64,000 nt of DNA from Pseudomonadota bacterium. GTDB lineage: Bacteria; Desulfobacterota; Desulfobulbia; Desulfobulbales; SURF-16. Position 1 is the stretch's first letter; the number at the start of each line of letters is the position of its first letter. Below the pieces are notes generated by a model that was given only the letters and a program-made list of their open reading frames with translations, searched no databases and had not been told where the DNA came from. A program made the position numbers and the translations under genes. This document shows positions 27,281-36,698 of this stretch, one piece after another. The stretch spans positions 1 to 64,000 of the forward strand of contig JAHILF010000098.1 in NCBI GenBank assembly GCA_018897105.1. The letters run 5' to 3'.

Positions 27281-27885
27281 CAGCTTTTTTCCTCTGCTTT
27301 TGATTCCCCGCCTTCCTTAGCAGGTTCTTTTTTTACGGCTTCTTGCTTGGCCGCAGCTTCTTTCTTTGCCGCAGCTGCTTTCTTTGCAGCTTCTTCCTTT
27401 TCGAGTTCTTTCTTCAATAATTCAGGATCAACCTCGGGCTCCGGAATGCCTTCAGGATGAAGTTTTTCAAGCAGATTAAAAATATAATCTTCGCGCCTGG
27501 TGCTGGCCAGATTGTACTCATTGGAAAATCTAATGGCCTCAGGCTTGCAATTCTCAACACACTGCCCGCAAAGACTGCAGGTGGTAAAGTTGAGAATATA
27601 GGCAGTCAGGACCTTTCCCTTCACCCCCGGCCGCTTTTCGGATTTGACAGTGATAGAGCCTGAAGGGCAACCCTTCTCACACATCCCGCAGCATATACAG
27701 CGGTTCATCCCGGTCTCTGGATCCTTGATCAGTTCGATATGACCCCGATAACGGGGATACATTTTTACTGACTCATGGGGATAAAGGAGAGTGATGGGTT
27801 TCGTCAGAAACTCTTTATTGGTAATCTGCAACCCGACGGCGAGACTCTTCAATCCTGTGATGATATCTTTAAAGTATCCGGACAT
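27280..27885 (-). CDS. nuoI: NADH-quinone oxidoreductase subunit I with Ala/Lys-rich tail
   Basis: NuoI carries the two [4Fe-4S] clusters N6a and N6b that pass electrons to NuoB. In the 201-residue protein the ligands are C63/C66/C69/C73 and C103/C106/C109/C113. An additional Cys65 lies inside the first motif. The C-terminal 45 or so residues are a low-complexity Glu/Lys/Ala tract (many AAKK/EAAAK units) not usual in NuoI and probably helical or disordered. Start choice: the ATG at 27885 is favoured over a TTG two codons earlier. It follows nuoH by two bases. Confidence 0.95.
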   Translation of the reverse strand: MSGYFKDIITGLKSLAVGLQITNKEFLTKPITLLYPHESVKMYPRYRGHIELIKDPETGMNRCICCGMCEKGCPSGSITVKSEKRPGVKGKVLTAYILNFTTCSLCGQCVENCKPEAIRFSNEYNLASTRREDYIFNLLEKLHPEGIPEPEVDPELLKKELEKEEAAKKAAAAKKEAAAKQEAVKKEPAKEGGESKAEEKS

Positions 27886-27887
27886 AA

Positions 27888-28871
27888 TCAAAATACCTTT
27901 ATAAATAAGGCTGTTAGCAACAAGTTAACCAATGAAAAGGGTATGAGGTATTTCCAGGAAAGATTCAGCAATCCCCAGAATGTCGTACGAGGATAGGTCC
28001 AGCGAATCCAGACAAAAGACCAGATGAGAAAATACATCTTGAGCAGAAACCAGTGCGGCCCGGGAAAAATACCGATGGGCGACTGCCAGCCCCCGAGAAA
28101 GAGGACGGTGGTCAAACTGCAGCCTATAACAAGGTTGGCATACTCAGCCATCATGAAAAGACCGAAACCCATACCACCGTATTCTGTATGATAACCGGCA
28201 ACCAACTCACCTTCGCACTCACCCATATCAAATGGTGTACGATTCGTCTCAGCCAGTGAACAGATAAAGAAAACCAGAAAGGAAACCGGCATGAGTATGG
28301 ATTTATCCAGCCTGAATACATTCCAGTTCCATATATAACCACCCTGCTGCCGGACAATTTCATTAAGATCCATGGATCCGGTGATCATCACTATGGTAAT
28401 TGCGGTGATCAACATGGGAATTTCATAGGCAACATTCTGTGAAACCGCCCTGGCACCAGCGATGAGTGAATACTTATTGCCGGAACCCCAGCCACCGATC
28501 AGGATGGACATTCCACCCACGGAGGCAAAGGCAAACATCATTAACAGACCGAAACTAAATTCTCGAGGTACCAGATGCTCGCCAAAAGGAATGGCTACAA
28601 ACAACAGAACAGCGGGAACCATGGTGAGAATCGGAGCACACATATACAGCGGTCTGTCAGCATTGGCCGGAACAATCAACTGTTTTGACATCAGCTTGAG
28701 ACCGTCGGCGAGCGGCTGCAGCAGACCATAGGGCCCAACGTCCTTAGGTCCGGTCCGCCGCTGAATATGTCCGGCACCCTTCCTCTCAACCCAGCCAAGA
28801 TAGGCGAGATTCAGACCAAGAAATGCTGCAAGGCATATCATGTAACTGAGTAATCGTATTAGTTCATTCAT
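27888..28871 (-). CDS. nuoH: NADH-quinone oxidoreductase subunit H
   Basis: NuoH forms the base of the quinone-binding chamber and links it to the membrane arm. The 327-residue protein has about eight helices. It shows the early ERKGAGHIQRRTGP motif (about 30-43), the acidic loop ETNRTPFDMGECEGELVAGYHTEYGG (split here as the conserved quinone-site loop, about 208-233) and the RWTYPR segment near the C-terminus. An AAGGAG site precedes the ATG. It follows nuoD by 12 bases. Confidence 0.97.
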   Translation of the reverse strand: MNELIRLLSYMICLAAFLGLNLAYLGWVERKGAGHIQRRTGPKDVGPYGLLQPLADGLKLMSKQLIVPANADRPLYMCAPILTMVPAVLLFVAIPFGEHLVPREFSFGLLMMFAFASVGGMSILIGGWGSGNKYSLIAGARAVSQNVAYEIPMLITAITIVMITGSMDLNEIVRQQGGYIWNWNVFRLDKSILMPVSFLVFFICSLAETNRTPFDMGECEGELVAGYHTEYGGMGFGLFMMAEYANLVIGCSLTTVLFLGGWQSPIGIFPGPHWFLLKMYFLIWSFVWIRWTYPRTTFWGLLNLSWKYLIPFSLVNLLLTALFIKVF

Positions 28872-28883
28872 AGTGATTGCTCC

Positions 28884-30002
28884 TTACCGGTCCATCTCGG
28901 GTATAACGGGATCAAGACTTCCCAAAAATGCCAGGGCGTCGGATAGCAGCATACCGCGGCTTGCCTCCTCGAACAGACTGACATTGGAATAGGTTGGAGA
29001 CCTCAGCCTCATGCGGTACGAGGTATTAGTGCCGTCACTGACTGTCCGCATTGAAAATGTGCCGCGGGCAGCTTCCACCGCATAATGATAATCACCTTTA
29101 GGCGGCTTCAGGGCTTTCGGCACTTTCTCTGCCATTACCGGTCCTTCCGGCAGTTTATTCAAGGCATTTTCTATGATACGGCAGGACTGGACCATCTCAT
29201 CCATTCTGACCATATAACGCGCCATGGAATCGCATTCTTTATACACCGGAATGTCAAAATCCAATTCAGGATAGACGCTGTAAGGTTCATTCCTGCGAAT
29301 ATCATAATTGACACCTGAACCACGGAGAACCGGTCCAGTAGCACCGTATTTCCGGCACATATCAGCTGAAATGGGTCCTACTCCAATAAGTCGATCCATC
29401 AGGATGGCGTTGCCGGTAACGAGCTTATGATACATGGGTATCTGCGGACGAAACCGCTTGAGAAAGGCGCGTGTTCCGGTAATGAAGTCGTCATCGATAT
29501 CGTTATACACACCACCAAAGCGGAAATAACAGTAGGTGAGCCTGGAGCCGGTGACCGACTCCAGCAGATCGAGGATCTGCTCGCGCTCATCCATGGCGTA
29601 CATCAGCGGGGTAAAACCGCCAAGATCCATGATATAGGCGCCGAATCCCAGGAGATGGCTTTGTATGCGGTTCAATTCAGCGGTAATGACGCGAATGTAC
29701 TCAGCCCGCTCCGGCACCTCAATTCCCGCAGCCCGCTCCATAAGGCCGGCATAGCAATGGTTGTATGCCATGGCGGACAGATAATCGAGGCGACCCATAT
29801 TGGGCCAGAACTGATTCCAGGTTCTATTTTCACCCATTTTCTCATGCATGCGGTGAATATAGCCCAGAATAGGCTCCGCCCGGTCGATATATTCTCCATC
29901 CATGACGACCTTAATTCGCAGTACGCCGTGGGTGGCAGGATGCTGTGGACCTATATTCAGCTCAAAGGTCTCACGCAACTGGCTTTGGGCTAATGAACTC
30001 AT
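28884..30002 (-). CDS. nuoD: NADH-quinone oxidoreductase subunit D
   Basis: NuoD is the [NiFe]-hydrogenase-like 49-kDa subunit that forms the quinone site with NuoB and NuoH. The 372-residue protein has the family hallmark IGPQHPATHGVLR (about 17-29), the quinone-ligating His/Tyr region and a C-terminus ending DPVIPEMDR. The hydrogenase nickel cysteines are absent, as expected for complex I. It overlaps nuoC by four bases (ATGA). Confidence 0.97.
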   Translation of the reverse strand: MSSLAQSQLRETFELNIGPQHPATHGVLRIKVVMDGEYIDRAEPILGYIHRMHEKMGENRTWNQFWPNMGRLDYLSAMAYNHCYAGLMERAAGIEVPERAEYIRVITAELNRIQSHLLGFGAYIMDLGGFTPLMYAMDEREQILDLLESVTGSRLTYCYFRFGGVYNDIDDDFITGTRAFLKRFRPQIPMYHKLVTGNAILMDRLIGVGPISADMCRKYGATGPVLRGSGVNYDIRRNEPYSVYPELDFDIPVYKECDSMARYMVRMDEMVQSCRIIENALNKLPEGPVMAEKVPKALKPPKGDYHYAVEAARGTFSMRTVSDGTNTSYRMRLRSPTYSNVSLFEEASRGMLLSDALAFLGSLDPVIPEMDR

Positions 30003-30559
30003 GGTTTGAAATCCTTACGTAATGGATAGAAATCAGCATCTTCCGGCAGCAAGAAGTGTTCAAGCTGCGGATGACCGACAAAATTGATGCCCAGCATTTC
30101 CCAGGTCTCCCTCTCATGCCAGTTCGCGCCACCATACAGATGACAAACAGTGGGAATATCCGGATTGTTCCGGTCAAGCCTGGCTCTCACCACCACGCGG
30201 AACAACTGGCCACCGGGATAGGAATAATCGTAGATGACCTCTAACTGACCTTCCTTGAGCCAATCAACGCCGGTCACCATCTCCAGGGTCATTCCTTCAG
30301 CATCAAGAATTTCTGCCGCTTTGACAACCTGATCCGGGTTAATCTGCACATCAAGATGTGTGCCCCGTTTTGCATATTCCGTTTCGATCAGCCCATTTTT
30401 TCGTGGTACATCCTCGTCTTTCTTGGCCTTGGGCTTTGCCTTGTCCTCACCCTCTGCTTCAGTTTGGACTTCCACCGGCGTCTCTTCCTGCGGTGGCTCA
30501 GCAGGAAGACCTTCAGCAGCCAAATTTTCCAGTTCTCTTTTTATTTTAGCTCGATCCAT
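29999..30559 (-). CDS. nuoC: NADH-quinone oxidoreductase subunit C with charged N-terminal extension
   Basis: NuoC is the 30-kDa peripheral-arm subunit. The 186-residue protein has the signature ERETWEMLGI (149-158) and the preceding strand block. Its first 55 or so residues are a Glu/Lys/Pro-rich low-complexity segment not usual in NuoC. NuoC and NuoD are separate genes here, unlike the fused NuoCD of enterobacteria. The start at 30559 lies 81 bases after nuoB, with only a weak ribosome site. Confidence 0.94.
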   Translation of the reverse strand: MDRAKIKRELENLAAEGLPAEPPQEETPVEVQTEAEGEDKAKPKAKKDEDVPRKNGLIETEYAKRGTHLDVQINPDQVVKAAEILDAEGMTLEMVTGVDWLKEGQLEVIYDYSYPGGQLFRVVVRARLDRNNPDIPTVCHLYGGANWHERETWEMLGINFVGHPQLEHFLLPEDADFYPLRKDFKP

Positions 30560-30640
30560 AACGTTACCATGAAGGTGGACTCACAAAAATCAGCAGTAAC
30601 AGTAATAAGCGGACTTGTGAGTGGTAAATGCCGGCCTGGC

Positions 30641-31195
30641 TTAACCCTTGACCATAGTTTCCGGTTTAACTCGCGGCCAGCGCCGATTACCAGTAATCTT
30701 TTCCTCAAGTTCCAGCAATCCCTCAATCAGGGCCTCGGGACGAGGGGGACAACCGGGAATATAAACATCAACCGGCAGAAAAGTGTCCGCTCCTTCAACT
30801 ACATTATATTGGCCCGGATAGGCAAAAGGTCCACCGGATATAGCACAGTTTCCCATGGCGATAACCCACTTGGGTTCCGGCATCTGGTCATAGAGAATTT
30901 TAACGGCCGGCAACATCTTTTTATTGATTGTACCGGCAACGATCATCACATCACTTTGGCGTGGTGAAGGCCGGAAAACCTCAGCGCCAAACCGCGAAAG
31001 GTCAAAGCGGGCACAACCGCTTGACAGCATTTCGATGGCGCAGCAGGCCAAGCCGAAAGTCAAAGGCCACAACGAGTTTGCCCTGGCCAACATCCGCAGT
31101 TGATCTAGCTGATGAAACTGCAGTAATGCAGACGGTATAGCACTTTCTATTGTTGGTAAACTTTCCGTTCCCACTTGAACACTCCCTTTTTCCAT
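30641..31195 (-). CDS. nuoB: NADH-quinone oxidoreductase subunit B
   Basis: NuoB holds the terminal [4Fe-4S] cluster N2. The 184-residue protein has the tandem cysteines C51-C52 (GLACCAIEM), C117 (GNCAISGG) and C149 ([10 protein letters not shown]). The predicted start at 31195 lies 49 bases inside the end of nuoA. A GTG at residue 8 is an alternative that reduces the overlap. The conserved core begins only around residue 24, so the exact start is uncertain. Confidence 0.96.
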   Translation of the reverse strand: MEKGSVQVGTESLPTIESAIPSALLQFHQLDQLRMLARANSLWPLTFGLACCAIEMLSSGCARFDLSRFGAEVFRPSPRQSDVMIVAGTINKKMLPAVKILYDQMPEPKWVIAMGNCAISGGPFAYPGQYNVVEGADTFLPVDVYIPGCPPRPEALIEGLLELEEKITGNRRWPRVKPETMVKG

Positions 31196-31545
31196 GCATA
31201 AACAATCGCCAGCGAAAGAATCGCGACAAATAAGAGAATCTCGACAAATCCCCGAATACCCGGAAAATCGTTATAAACTGCGGCCACCGGGAAAAGAAAC
31301 AGCACATCCACATCAAAGGCCAGAAACATCAAGGCATAAAGATAATAAAGAATTCCGTAGCGAATCCAGGCAGGACCAATGGTCAACATGCCGCATTCAA
31401 TAGGGATCCTTGTCTTGTTGACGATTTGCCGAGTTCCTCGCGGGGAAAACAGATAAACAATCAGAAGCGGGCCGAAGCCAAAGGCGAGACCGCAAAGTGT
31501 AAAAGCGGCAATATAAAGAAGATCAAGGAGAGCTTGTTGTTCCAC
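31147..31545 (-). CDS. nuoA: NADH-quinone oxidoreductase subunit A
   Basis: NuoA is a three-helix membrane subunit and the first gene of the operon. With the start at 31545 the protein is 132 residues. It shows the conserved loop [35 protein letters not shown] region (split: ECG at about 48-50, FDVDVLFL near 80). Start choice: a GTG at 31545 sits eight bases after AAGGAG, which beats an upstream TTG with no ribosome site. A promoter is predicted about 150 bases upstream. Confidence 0.94.
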   Translation of the reverse strand: MEQQALLDLLYIAAFTLCGLAFGFGPLLIVYLFSPRGTRQIVNKTRIPIECGMLTIGPAWIRYGILYYLYALMFLAFDVDVLFLFPVAAVYNDFPGIRGFVEILLFVAILSLAIVYAWKKGVFKWERKVYQQ

Positions 31546-31705
31546 AGTTTCAGCTCCTTTGCCCAACCGCGTTAATTATCAGGGGTGGACGATAAAGCGC
31601 GTCTCAGTTCCAACTGATCAGCACTTTAAAAAAATTGTTTATGTGACCTCAAAATGCCAACTCATAACAGTGCATTGCATAATAAAAATAGATACTTTCT
31701 GGCGT

Positions 31706-31732
31706 TATTATCCCATAGGTTTTTCTATGTCA
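31706..31732 (-). promoter_or_regulatory. Predicted promoter of the nuo operon
   Basis: On the minus strand a perfect TTGACA (31727-31732) is followed after 15 bases by GATAAT (31706-31711), about 160 bases before nuoA. The spacer is shorter than the optimal 17, which may make it activator-dependent. This is a sequence match only. Confidence 0.5.
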
Positions 31733-31742
31733 AGCAAAAAAT

Positions 31743-31776
31743 GAATGACCATTCACACAATTATGAATAACTATTC
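31743..31776. promoter_or_regulatory. Paired 12-bp palindromes upstream of the nuo promoter
   Basis: Two related palindromes, GAATGACCATTC (31743-31754) and GAATAACTATTC (31765-31776), lie 22 bp apart start to start, about two helical turns. The nearer one is 10 bp upstream of the predicted -35. Both extend to TGAATRAYYATTCA-like sites. The layout fits a dimeric regulator binding side by side on one DNA face; the regulator is unknown. Confidence 0.5.
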
Positions 31777-31852
31777 ATTGGTGCATATTTCATAGAACAA
31801 AACGGGATATCACCCTAATTTCATGTAACAATTTACACCCGCAGCTCAAGGA

Positions 31853-31878
31853 TTATTTTGCACATATGCACAAAATAA
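31853..31878. promoter_or_regulatory. 26-bp interrupted palindrome between mpl and nuo
   Basis: Perfect 8-bp arms TTATTTTG and CAAAATAA flank a CATATG-centred core with two mismatched pairs. A direct repeat of TATGCACAAA follows at 31865-31874 and 31881-31890. It could be an operator or a weak bidirectional hairpin. The rest of 31546-31934 is AT-rich and holds no gene. Confidence 0.4.
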
Positions 31879-31934
31879 TTTATGCACAAAGCAGATCCAT
31901 AATTCAGTAGAAATACGGGGTTAGGGCTTTTTTT

Positions 31935-33383
31935 TTATTTCTTTGCAGGAAAAAGCTGACTGAGCCTGCTCAGCAGGCGTAGATGAATATTGTCAAATCC
32001 GCCATTGGACAATATGGCAACGACATCATCCGGACGGATGATGCCAGAAAGGTAATCGAGAATCAGGTCGGTATTGGGGAAGTAATAGCCGTCCACCCCT
32101 CTTTCCCGCAGGCCGGCGACCAGCTCTTTTGCGGAAAAACGCTGCTCTTCCGGCACCGCGGTCAGAACATCAGGCTCCTTGACTACCACCACATCGGCAG
32201 CACCAAAGACGCTCAGATAATCCTGCTGAAAAACCCGCCTCCTGCTCGAATTGGTGCGCGGTTCAAATACAGCAAGCAGACGCTGCCCCTCATATGCGGT
32301 CCTGAGGGCGGCGAGAGTCTCCCGCACCGCTGTCGGGTGATGGGCAAAATCATCGATGACGGTCACCCCGCCGACAACCCCACGCACCTCCTGGCGCCGC
32401 CTTACGCCCTGAAAGAGCTGAAGTTCGCGGACGATGACATCGGGGGCCAGCCCCAGACGTTCCAGCACCGCGATAACGGCCAGACTGTTCATACAGTTGT
32501 GCCTGCCGGGCATGACAGTGGTGAACGATCCAAAGGGCTTGCCGTGGTGCAGGGCCACAAAAGAGCTTCCGCCTCGAGCGCAGCTGACATCTGCCAGACA
32601 CCACTCATTCTCCGAAAACTGGCCGAAGCTGACGACACGGCAGGGTGCTGCGGCAACAAGCTCGCTTACCACCGGATCATCAAGATGGGCAACCAGGCAG
32701 CCATCCGTCGGCATAATGTCAATCAACTTGCGGAAAGAACTTTTTACCGCCTCCAGGTCTGCATAAATGTCGGCATGATCAAATTCAATACTGGTAATAA
32801 TGGCGATATGGGGGCGGTAATGAAGAAATTTCGGCCCCTTGTCAAAAAAGGCCGTATCGTATTCGTCACCCTCCACCACAAAATAGGGTCCATCACCAAC
32901 CCGAAAATTGCGGTCAAAGGCCTGGACAATACCGCCAATCATGAATCCCGGATCATAGCCGGCGCCATAAAGCATAGTGGCCAGCATGGAGGAAGTGGTG
33001 GTTTTGCCATGGGTGCCAGCCACTACCAGAGATTTTTTCGCGGCGAGAAACTTATGACTGAGAAGCTGGGGAAATGACAAATAGGGAATGCAAAGTTCAG
33101 CCAGGGCAATGGCTTCGGGATTTTTACGGGTAATGACATTGCCGACAACAACCAGATCCGGCCGGGGATCGAGATTTTCTCCTCGGTATCCCTCAAGAAT
33201 AGGAATGCCCGTACGGGCCAGAAAATCACTCATGGGAGGATAAACATGGCTATCTGAGCCGGAGACTTGGAAGCCCTCATTCTTAAGCATCCCCGCCATG
33301 GCGGCCATGCCGGTACCACACACCCCCATGAAGTGAATATGGCGCGGTGACTCAGGAAAAATATTCAGAGAGGCATCAAGCAT
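31935..33383 (-). CDS. mpl: UDP-N-acetylmuramate:L-alanyl-gamma-D-glutamyl-meso-diaminopimelate ligase
   Basis: Mpl re-attaches recycled murein tripeptide to UDP-MurNAc in the cytoplasm. The 482-residue Mur-ligase has the N-terminal nucleotide-binding GVCGTGMAAMA (about 20-30), the P-loop VAGTHGKTTTSSM (about 121-133), the EGDEYDTAFFDKGPKF block diagnostic of Mpl over MurC, and a C-terminal domain with FEPRTNSSRR. Start choice: the ATG at 33383 has a GAGGGGG site, better than a frame extension eight codons upstream. It is followed by an AT-rich regulatory region. Confidence 0.92.
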   Translation of the reverse strand: MLDASLNIFPESPRHIHFMGVCGTGMAAMAGMLKNEGFQVSGSDSHVYPPMSDFLARTGIPILEGYRGENLDPRPDLVVVGNVITRKNPEAIALAELCIPYLSFPQLLSHKFLAAKKSLVVAGTHGKTTTSSMLATMLYGAGYDPGFMIGGIVQAFDRNFRVGDGPYFVVEGDEYDTAFFDKGPKFLHYRPHIAIITSIEFDHADIYADLEAVKSSFRKLIDIMPTDGCLVAHLDDPVVSELVAAAPCRVVSFGQFSENEWCLADVSCARGGSSFVALHHGKPFGSFTTVMPGRHNCMNSLAVIAVLERLGLAPDVIVRELQLFQGVRRRQEVRGVVGGVTVIDDFAHHPTAVRETLAALRTAYEGQRLLAVFEPRTNSSRRRVFQQDYLSVFGAADVVVVKEPDVLTAVPEEQRFSAKELVAGLRERGVDGYYFPNTDLILDYLSGIIRPDDVVAILSNGGFDNIHLRLLSRLSQLFPAKK

Positions 33384-33403
33384 TACCCCCTCTTCTGGAT
33401 ACG

Positions 33404-33595
33404 TCATGTCCGGACGGTGCTCACAACCTTCTTATATACCTGCTCAAAAGTCTCATCAAAATTAGCAGGGGAAAGCCTACCGCACTCTATGAACTTAACG
33501 ATTATTTCCTTGGTGACCTTGAGAATCGCCTCATCGGTTATCGGCTTGAATGCCGCATTGTCGTGCGCGTCACCCTGATTTTTGCCTGATGACAT
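33404..33595 (-). CDS. Small conserved-looking protein of unknown function
   Basis: The 63-residue product starts at an ATG (33595) preceded by GCGGGG. It has a polar N-terminal third and a predicted helical remainder (ILKVTKEIIVKFIECG, then DETFEQVYKKVVSTV). A longer frame upstream runs into a terminator hairpin and is not used. The spacing of its last 40 residues vaguely resembles the N-terminal half of MucR-type regulators, but there is no zinc finger and no function is claimed. It lies 20 bases before mpl on the same strand, so it is probably co-transcribed. Confidence 0.55.
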   Translation of the reverse strand: MSSGKNQGDAHDNAAFKPITDEAILKVTKEIIVKFIECGRLSPANFDETFEQVYKKVVSTVRT

Positions 33596-33636
33596 GAAAA
33601 ACCCCGCAAGGATATATTGCTGATTTACATCAATGA

Positions 33637-33695
33637 AAATAAAAAAAGCCTCTGCGGTGTAAAAGAAGGCCAATTCTTGAGTACCGACAGAGGCT
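33637..33695 (-). terminator. Terminator/attenuator between tRNA-Ala and the small gene
   Basis: Arms AGCCTCTG (33647-33654) and CAGAGGCT (33688-33695) pair perfectly and are extended by CGGT/ACCG with one bulge. A run of T residues follows on the minus strand. A second possible hairpin, arms TCTTTAAT/ATTAAAGA, lies just upstream in the same transcript (about 33695-33745). The terminator ends about 42 bases before the next start codon. Confidence 0.7.
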
Positions 33696-33828
33696 ATCTT
33701 TAATATAAGGAAAAACTTATAGGCCCTCCCCGATTAAAGATCCATTTAACTTGTTAAAAACAAATCGTCCGCATCATAAAAATAGTATGTTTTTGCGACT
33801 CCATCAATAGAAGTGGTACAACATAAAT

Positions 33829-33904
<76 letters not shown>

Positions 33905-33929
33905 ACACAGCGGTCGAAATTTTGTGCAC

Positions 33930-33958
33930 TTATAATATTAATGAATAATGACTGTCAA
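33930..33958 (-). promoter_or_regulatory. Promoter of tRNA-Ala
   Basis: On the minus strand TTGACA (33953-33958) and TTATAA (33930-33935) are 17 bases apart, with the start expected about 20 bases before the tRNA 5' end. The same TTGACA architecture precedes tRNA-Gly. Confidence 0.7.
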
Positions 33959-34164
33959 GGTTTTTTTCCCCTACCCTGCCTAACATATTGAATAATCACA
34001 CCCATAAATTCTTGCTGCAAAGCATTTTTCTTGCGAACATTTTTGTTGTTTGCTAAGGTGTGTATGTTAAGGCTTAAGTAGTATGAGCGATCAAACATAT
34101 CTCGCAATTGTTGGGATATTCTTTGAAAGTTTTCCTCTACGTAATCCCATTGCCGGTCTTTCAT
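33955..34164 (-). CDS. Possible small protein, function unknown
   Basis: A 69-codon frame encodes a polar, probably helical product (EENFQRISQQLRDMFDRS, ending in a basic tail). Its stop codon lies inside the -35 box of the tRNA-Ala promoter. The ribosome site is poor and there is no recognisable domain. It may be real, but chance is not excluded. Confidence 0.3.
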   Translation of the reverse strand: MKDRQWDYVEENFQRISQQLRDMFDRSYYLSLNIHTLANNKNVRKKNALQQEFMGVIIQYVRQGRGKKP

Positions 34165-34230
34165 GCTTGTTCATGACCCGGTTCCTGATCATAAAAATTT
34201 GTCAAATTCAACTACTAAGTGAGCACATAG

Positions 34231-35268
<1,038 letters not shown>

Positions 35269-35277
35269 TTTATCCTG

Positions 35278-36138
35278 ATGAGAAAAAAAAATAAGAAATC
35301 AAAGCAGATCCAGCTTTTTTTCCTCTTCGGCTCCATCCTGACCTTCATCCTCATTCTGATTGCCTCAACCGTGGGCCGCCAGGAATTAAACGGACCACAA
35401 AGACTTGCTCTCGACCTGATAGGAAAAGGCCAGTTTGTTTTTACGCGCCTTACAACAGGCGTAGCCAATGTCTGGGCTGATTATATCGCCCTCGTTCATA
35501 TCCGGGATGAGAACAAGAGACTCCGTGAAGAACTTGACAAATTCAAGGCAACCAATATCAAGTATCGTGAGGCGGTTGCCACCAATGTCCGTTTGAGCAA
35601 ACTGCTGCAGGTAAAAGATTCTCTGCCTCCCCCCACCCTGACTGCCCAGATCGTGGGCCGCGACCCGTCCCTCTGGTTCCGGACCATTATTATTGACAGA
35701 GGCAGCAGTGAAGGAGTGGAAAAAGGCATGCCGGTTGTCACCGTTGAAGGGGTAGTGGGTCAGATACTGGACACGTCACCGAACTATTCGAAAGTTCTCC
35801 TGGCCAATGATCCGAACAGCGCCATTGATGTTCTCTTGCAGAAAAACAGGGTGCAGGGGATTGTCAAGGGAAACGGCAGCAACGGTTTTAACCTCCTCTA
35901 TGTCTTAAAAAATGCCGATGTTGAAAAAGGTGATGCCATCGTTACCTCCGGCCTTGGTGATATCTTCCCTAAAGGTCTGCCGGTAGGCAAGGTTTCCGAG
36001 GTTACCAAAAGCAAACGGGGCATGTTTCAGCAAATTGATGTTGAACCGTCGGTAGATTTTTCGCAGCTGGAATATCTTATTATTATCATGCATGAGAATT
36101 CATTGGCAGATCAGGACTTCGGGAAGCAATACCATTAA
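35278..36138 (+). CDS. mreC: Rod shape-determining protein MreC
   Basis: MreC is the periplasmic scaffold of the elongasome. The 286-residue protein has a basic N-terminus (RKKNKKSK), one transmembrane helix (about 11-30), a coiled coil (about 68-110) and the beta-rich MreC domain with ARVVG/QIVGRDPSLWF-like and VVGQILDTSPNYSKVLL segments. It lies nine bases after mreB and two before mreD. Confidence 0.95.
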   Translation: MRKKNKKSKQIQLFFLFGSILTFILILIASTVGRQELNGPQRLALDLIGKGQFVFTRLTTGVANVWADYIALVHIRDENKRLREELDKFKATNIKYREAVATNVRLSKLLQVKDSLPPPTLTAQIVGRDPSLWFRTIIIDRGSSEGVEKGMPVVTVEGVVGQILDTSPNYSKVLLANDPNSAIDVLLQKNRVQGIVKGNGSNGFNLLYVLKNADVEKGDAIVTSGLGDIFPKGLPVGKVSEVTKSKRGMFQQIDVEPSVDFSQLEYLIIIMHENSLADQDFGKQYH

Positions 36139-36140
36139 TC

Positions 36141-36677
36141 ATGCCTGTAATTTCCTACTTTTTCCTTGGCATTTTTTTGCTGATCCTGCAGACCTCCCTG
36201 ATAACTATTCTGCCTGAGTGGGTCGGCAGACCTGATGCTTTTTTTGTGCTCATAGTCTTTGTGGCCATCCGACTCAAGTTTGTCCATGGTGCCGTGCTGT
36301 TGCTTGTACTGGGGCTTATTATGGATATTTTCTCCGGAATTTTCCTGGGAATCTACCCGATCACCTACCTGCTGCTTTTTATTCTGCTGCATGGAATTGC
36401 ACGAAGGCTGGCCATCCATGAATCGGTCCATCGCATTCCCCTGGTGGTTGCCAGTTATCTCTTTGTCAATAGCCTTCTTTATACTTTTGCCTCCTACCTG
36501 GCGCCGGAAAATGAGCTAATATGGAACTGGAAAGAGATCCTCATGCAAATTCTGCTCCTCGCCATCATTACCTTGCCTCTTTTTACGCTTTTTGAAACTT
36601 TTGACGCCATTCTGACTCCTAAAAAAGGAGCCCAGTTTTTTCTCCGGTCAAAAAATAAAAACACATTCAGGGATTAA
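36141..36677 (+). CDS. mreD: Rod shape-determining protein MreD
   Basis: MreD is the integral-membrane partner of MreC. The 178-residue protein is hydrophobic with five or six helices and contains the LVLGLIMDIFSG segment (about 54-65) typical of the family. A basic C-terminal tail (RSKNKN) follows the last helix. Its position between mreC and mrdA supports the assignment. Confidence 0.9.
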   Translation: MPVISYFFLGIFLLILQTSLITILPEWVGRPDAFFVLIVFVAIRLKFVHGAVLLLVLGLIMDIFSGIFLGIYPITYLLLFILLHGIARRLAIHESVHRIPLVVASYLFVNSLLYTFASYLAPENELIWNWKEILMQILLLAIITLPLFTLFETFDAILTPKKGAQFFLRSKNKNTFRD

Positions 36678-36698
36678 CCCGTTTCCTAATTTCCTATC

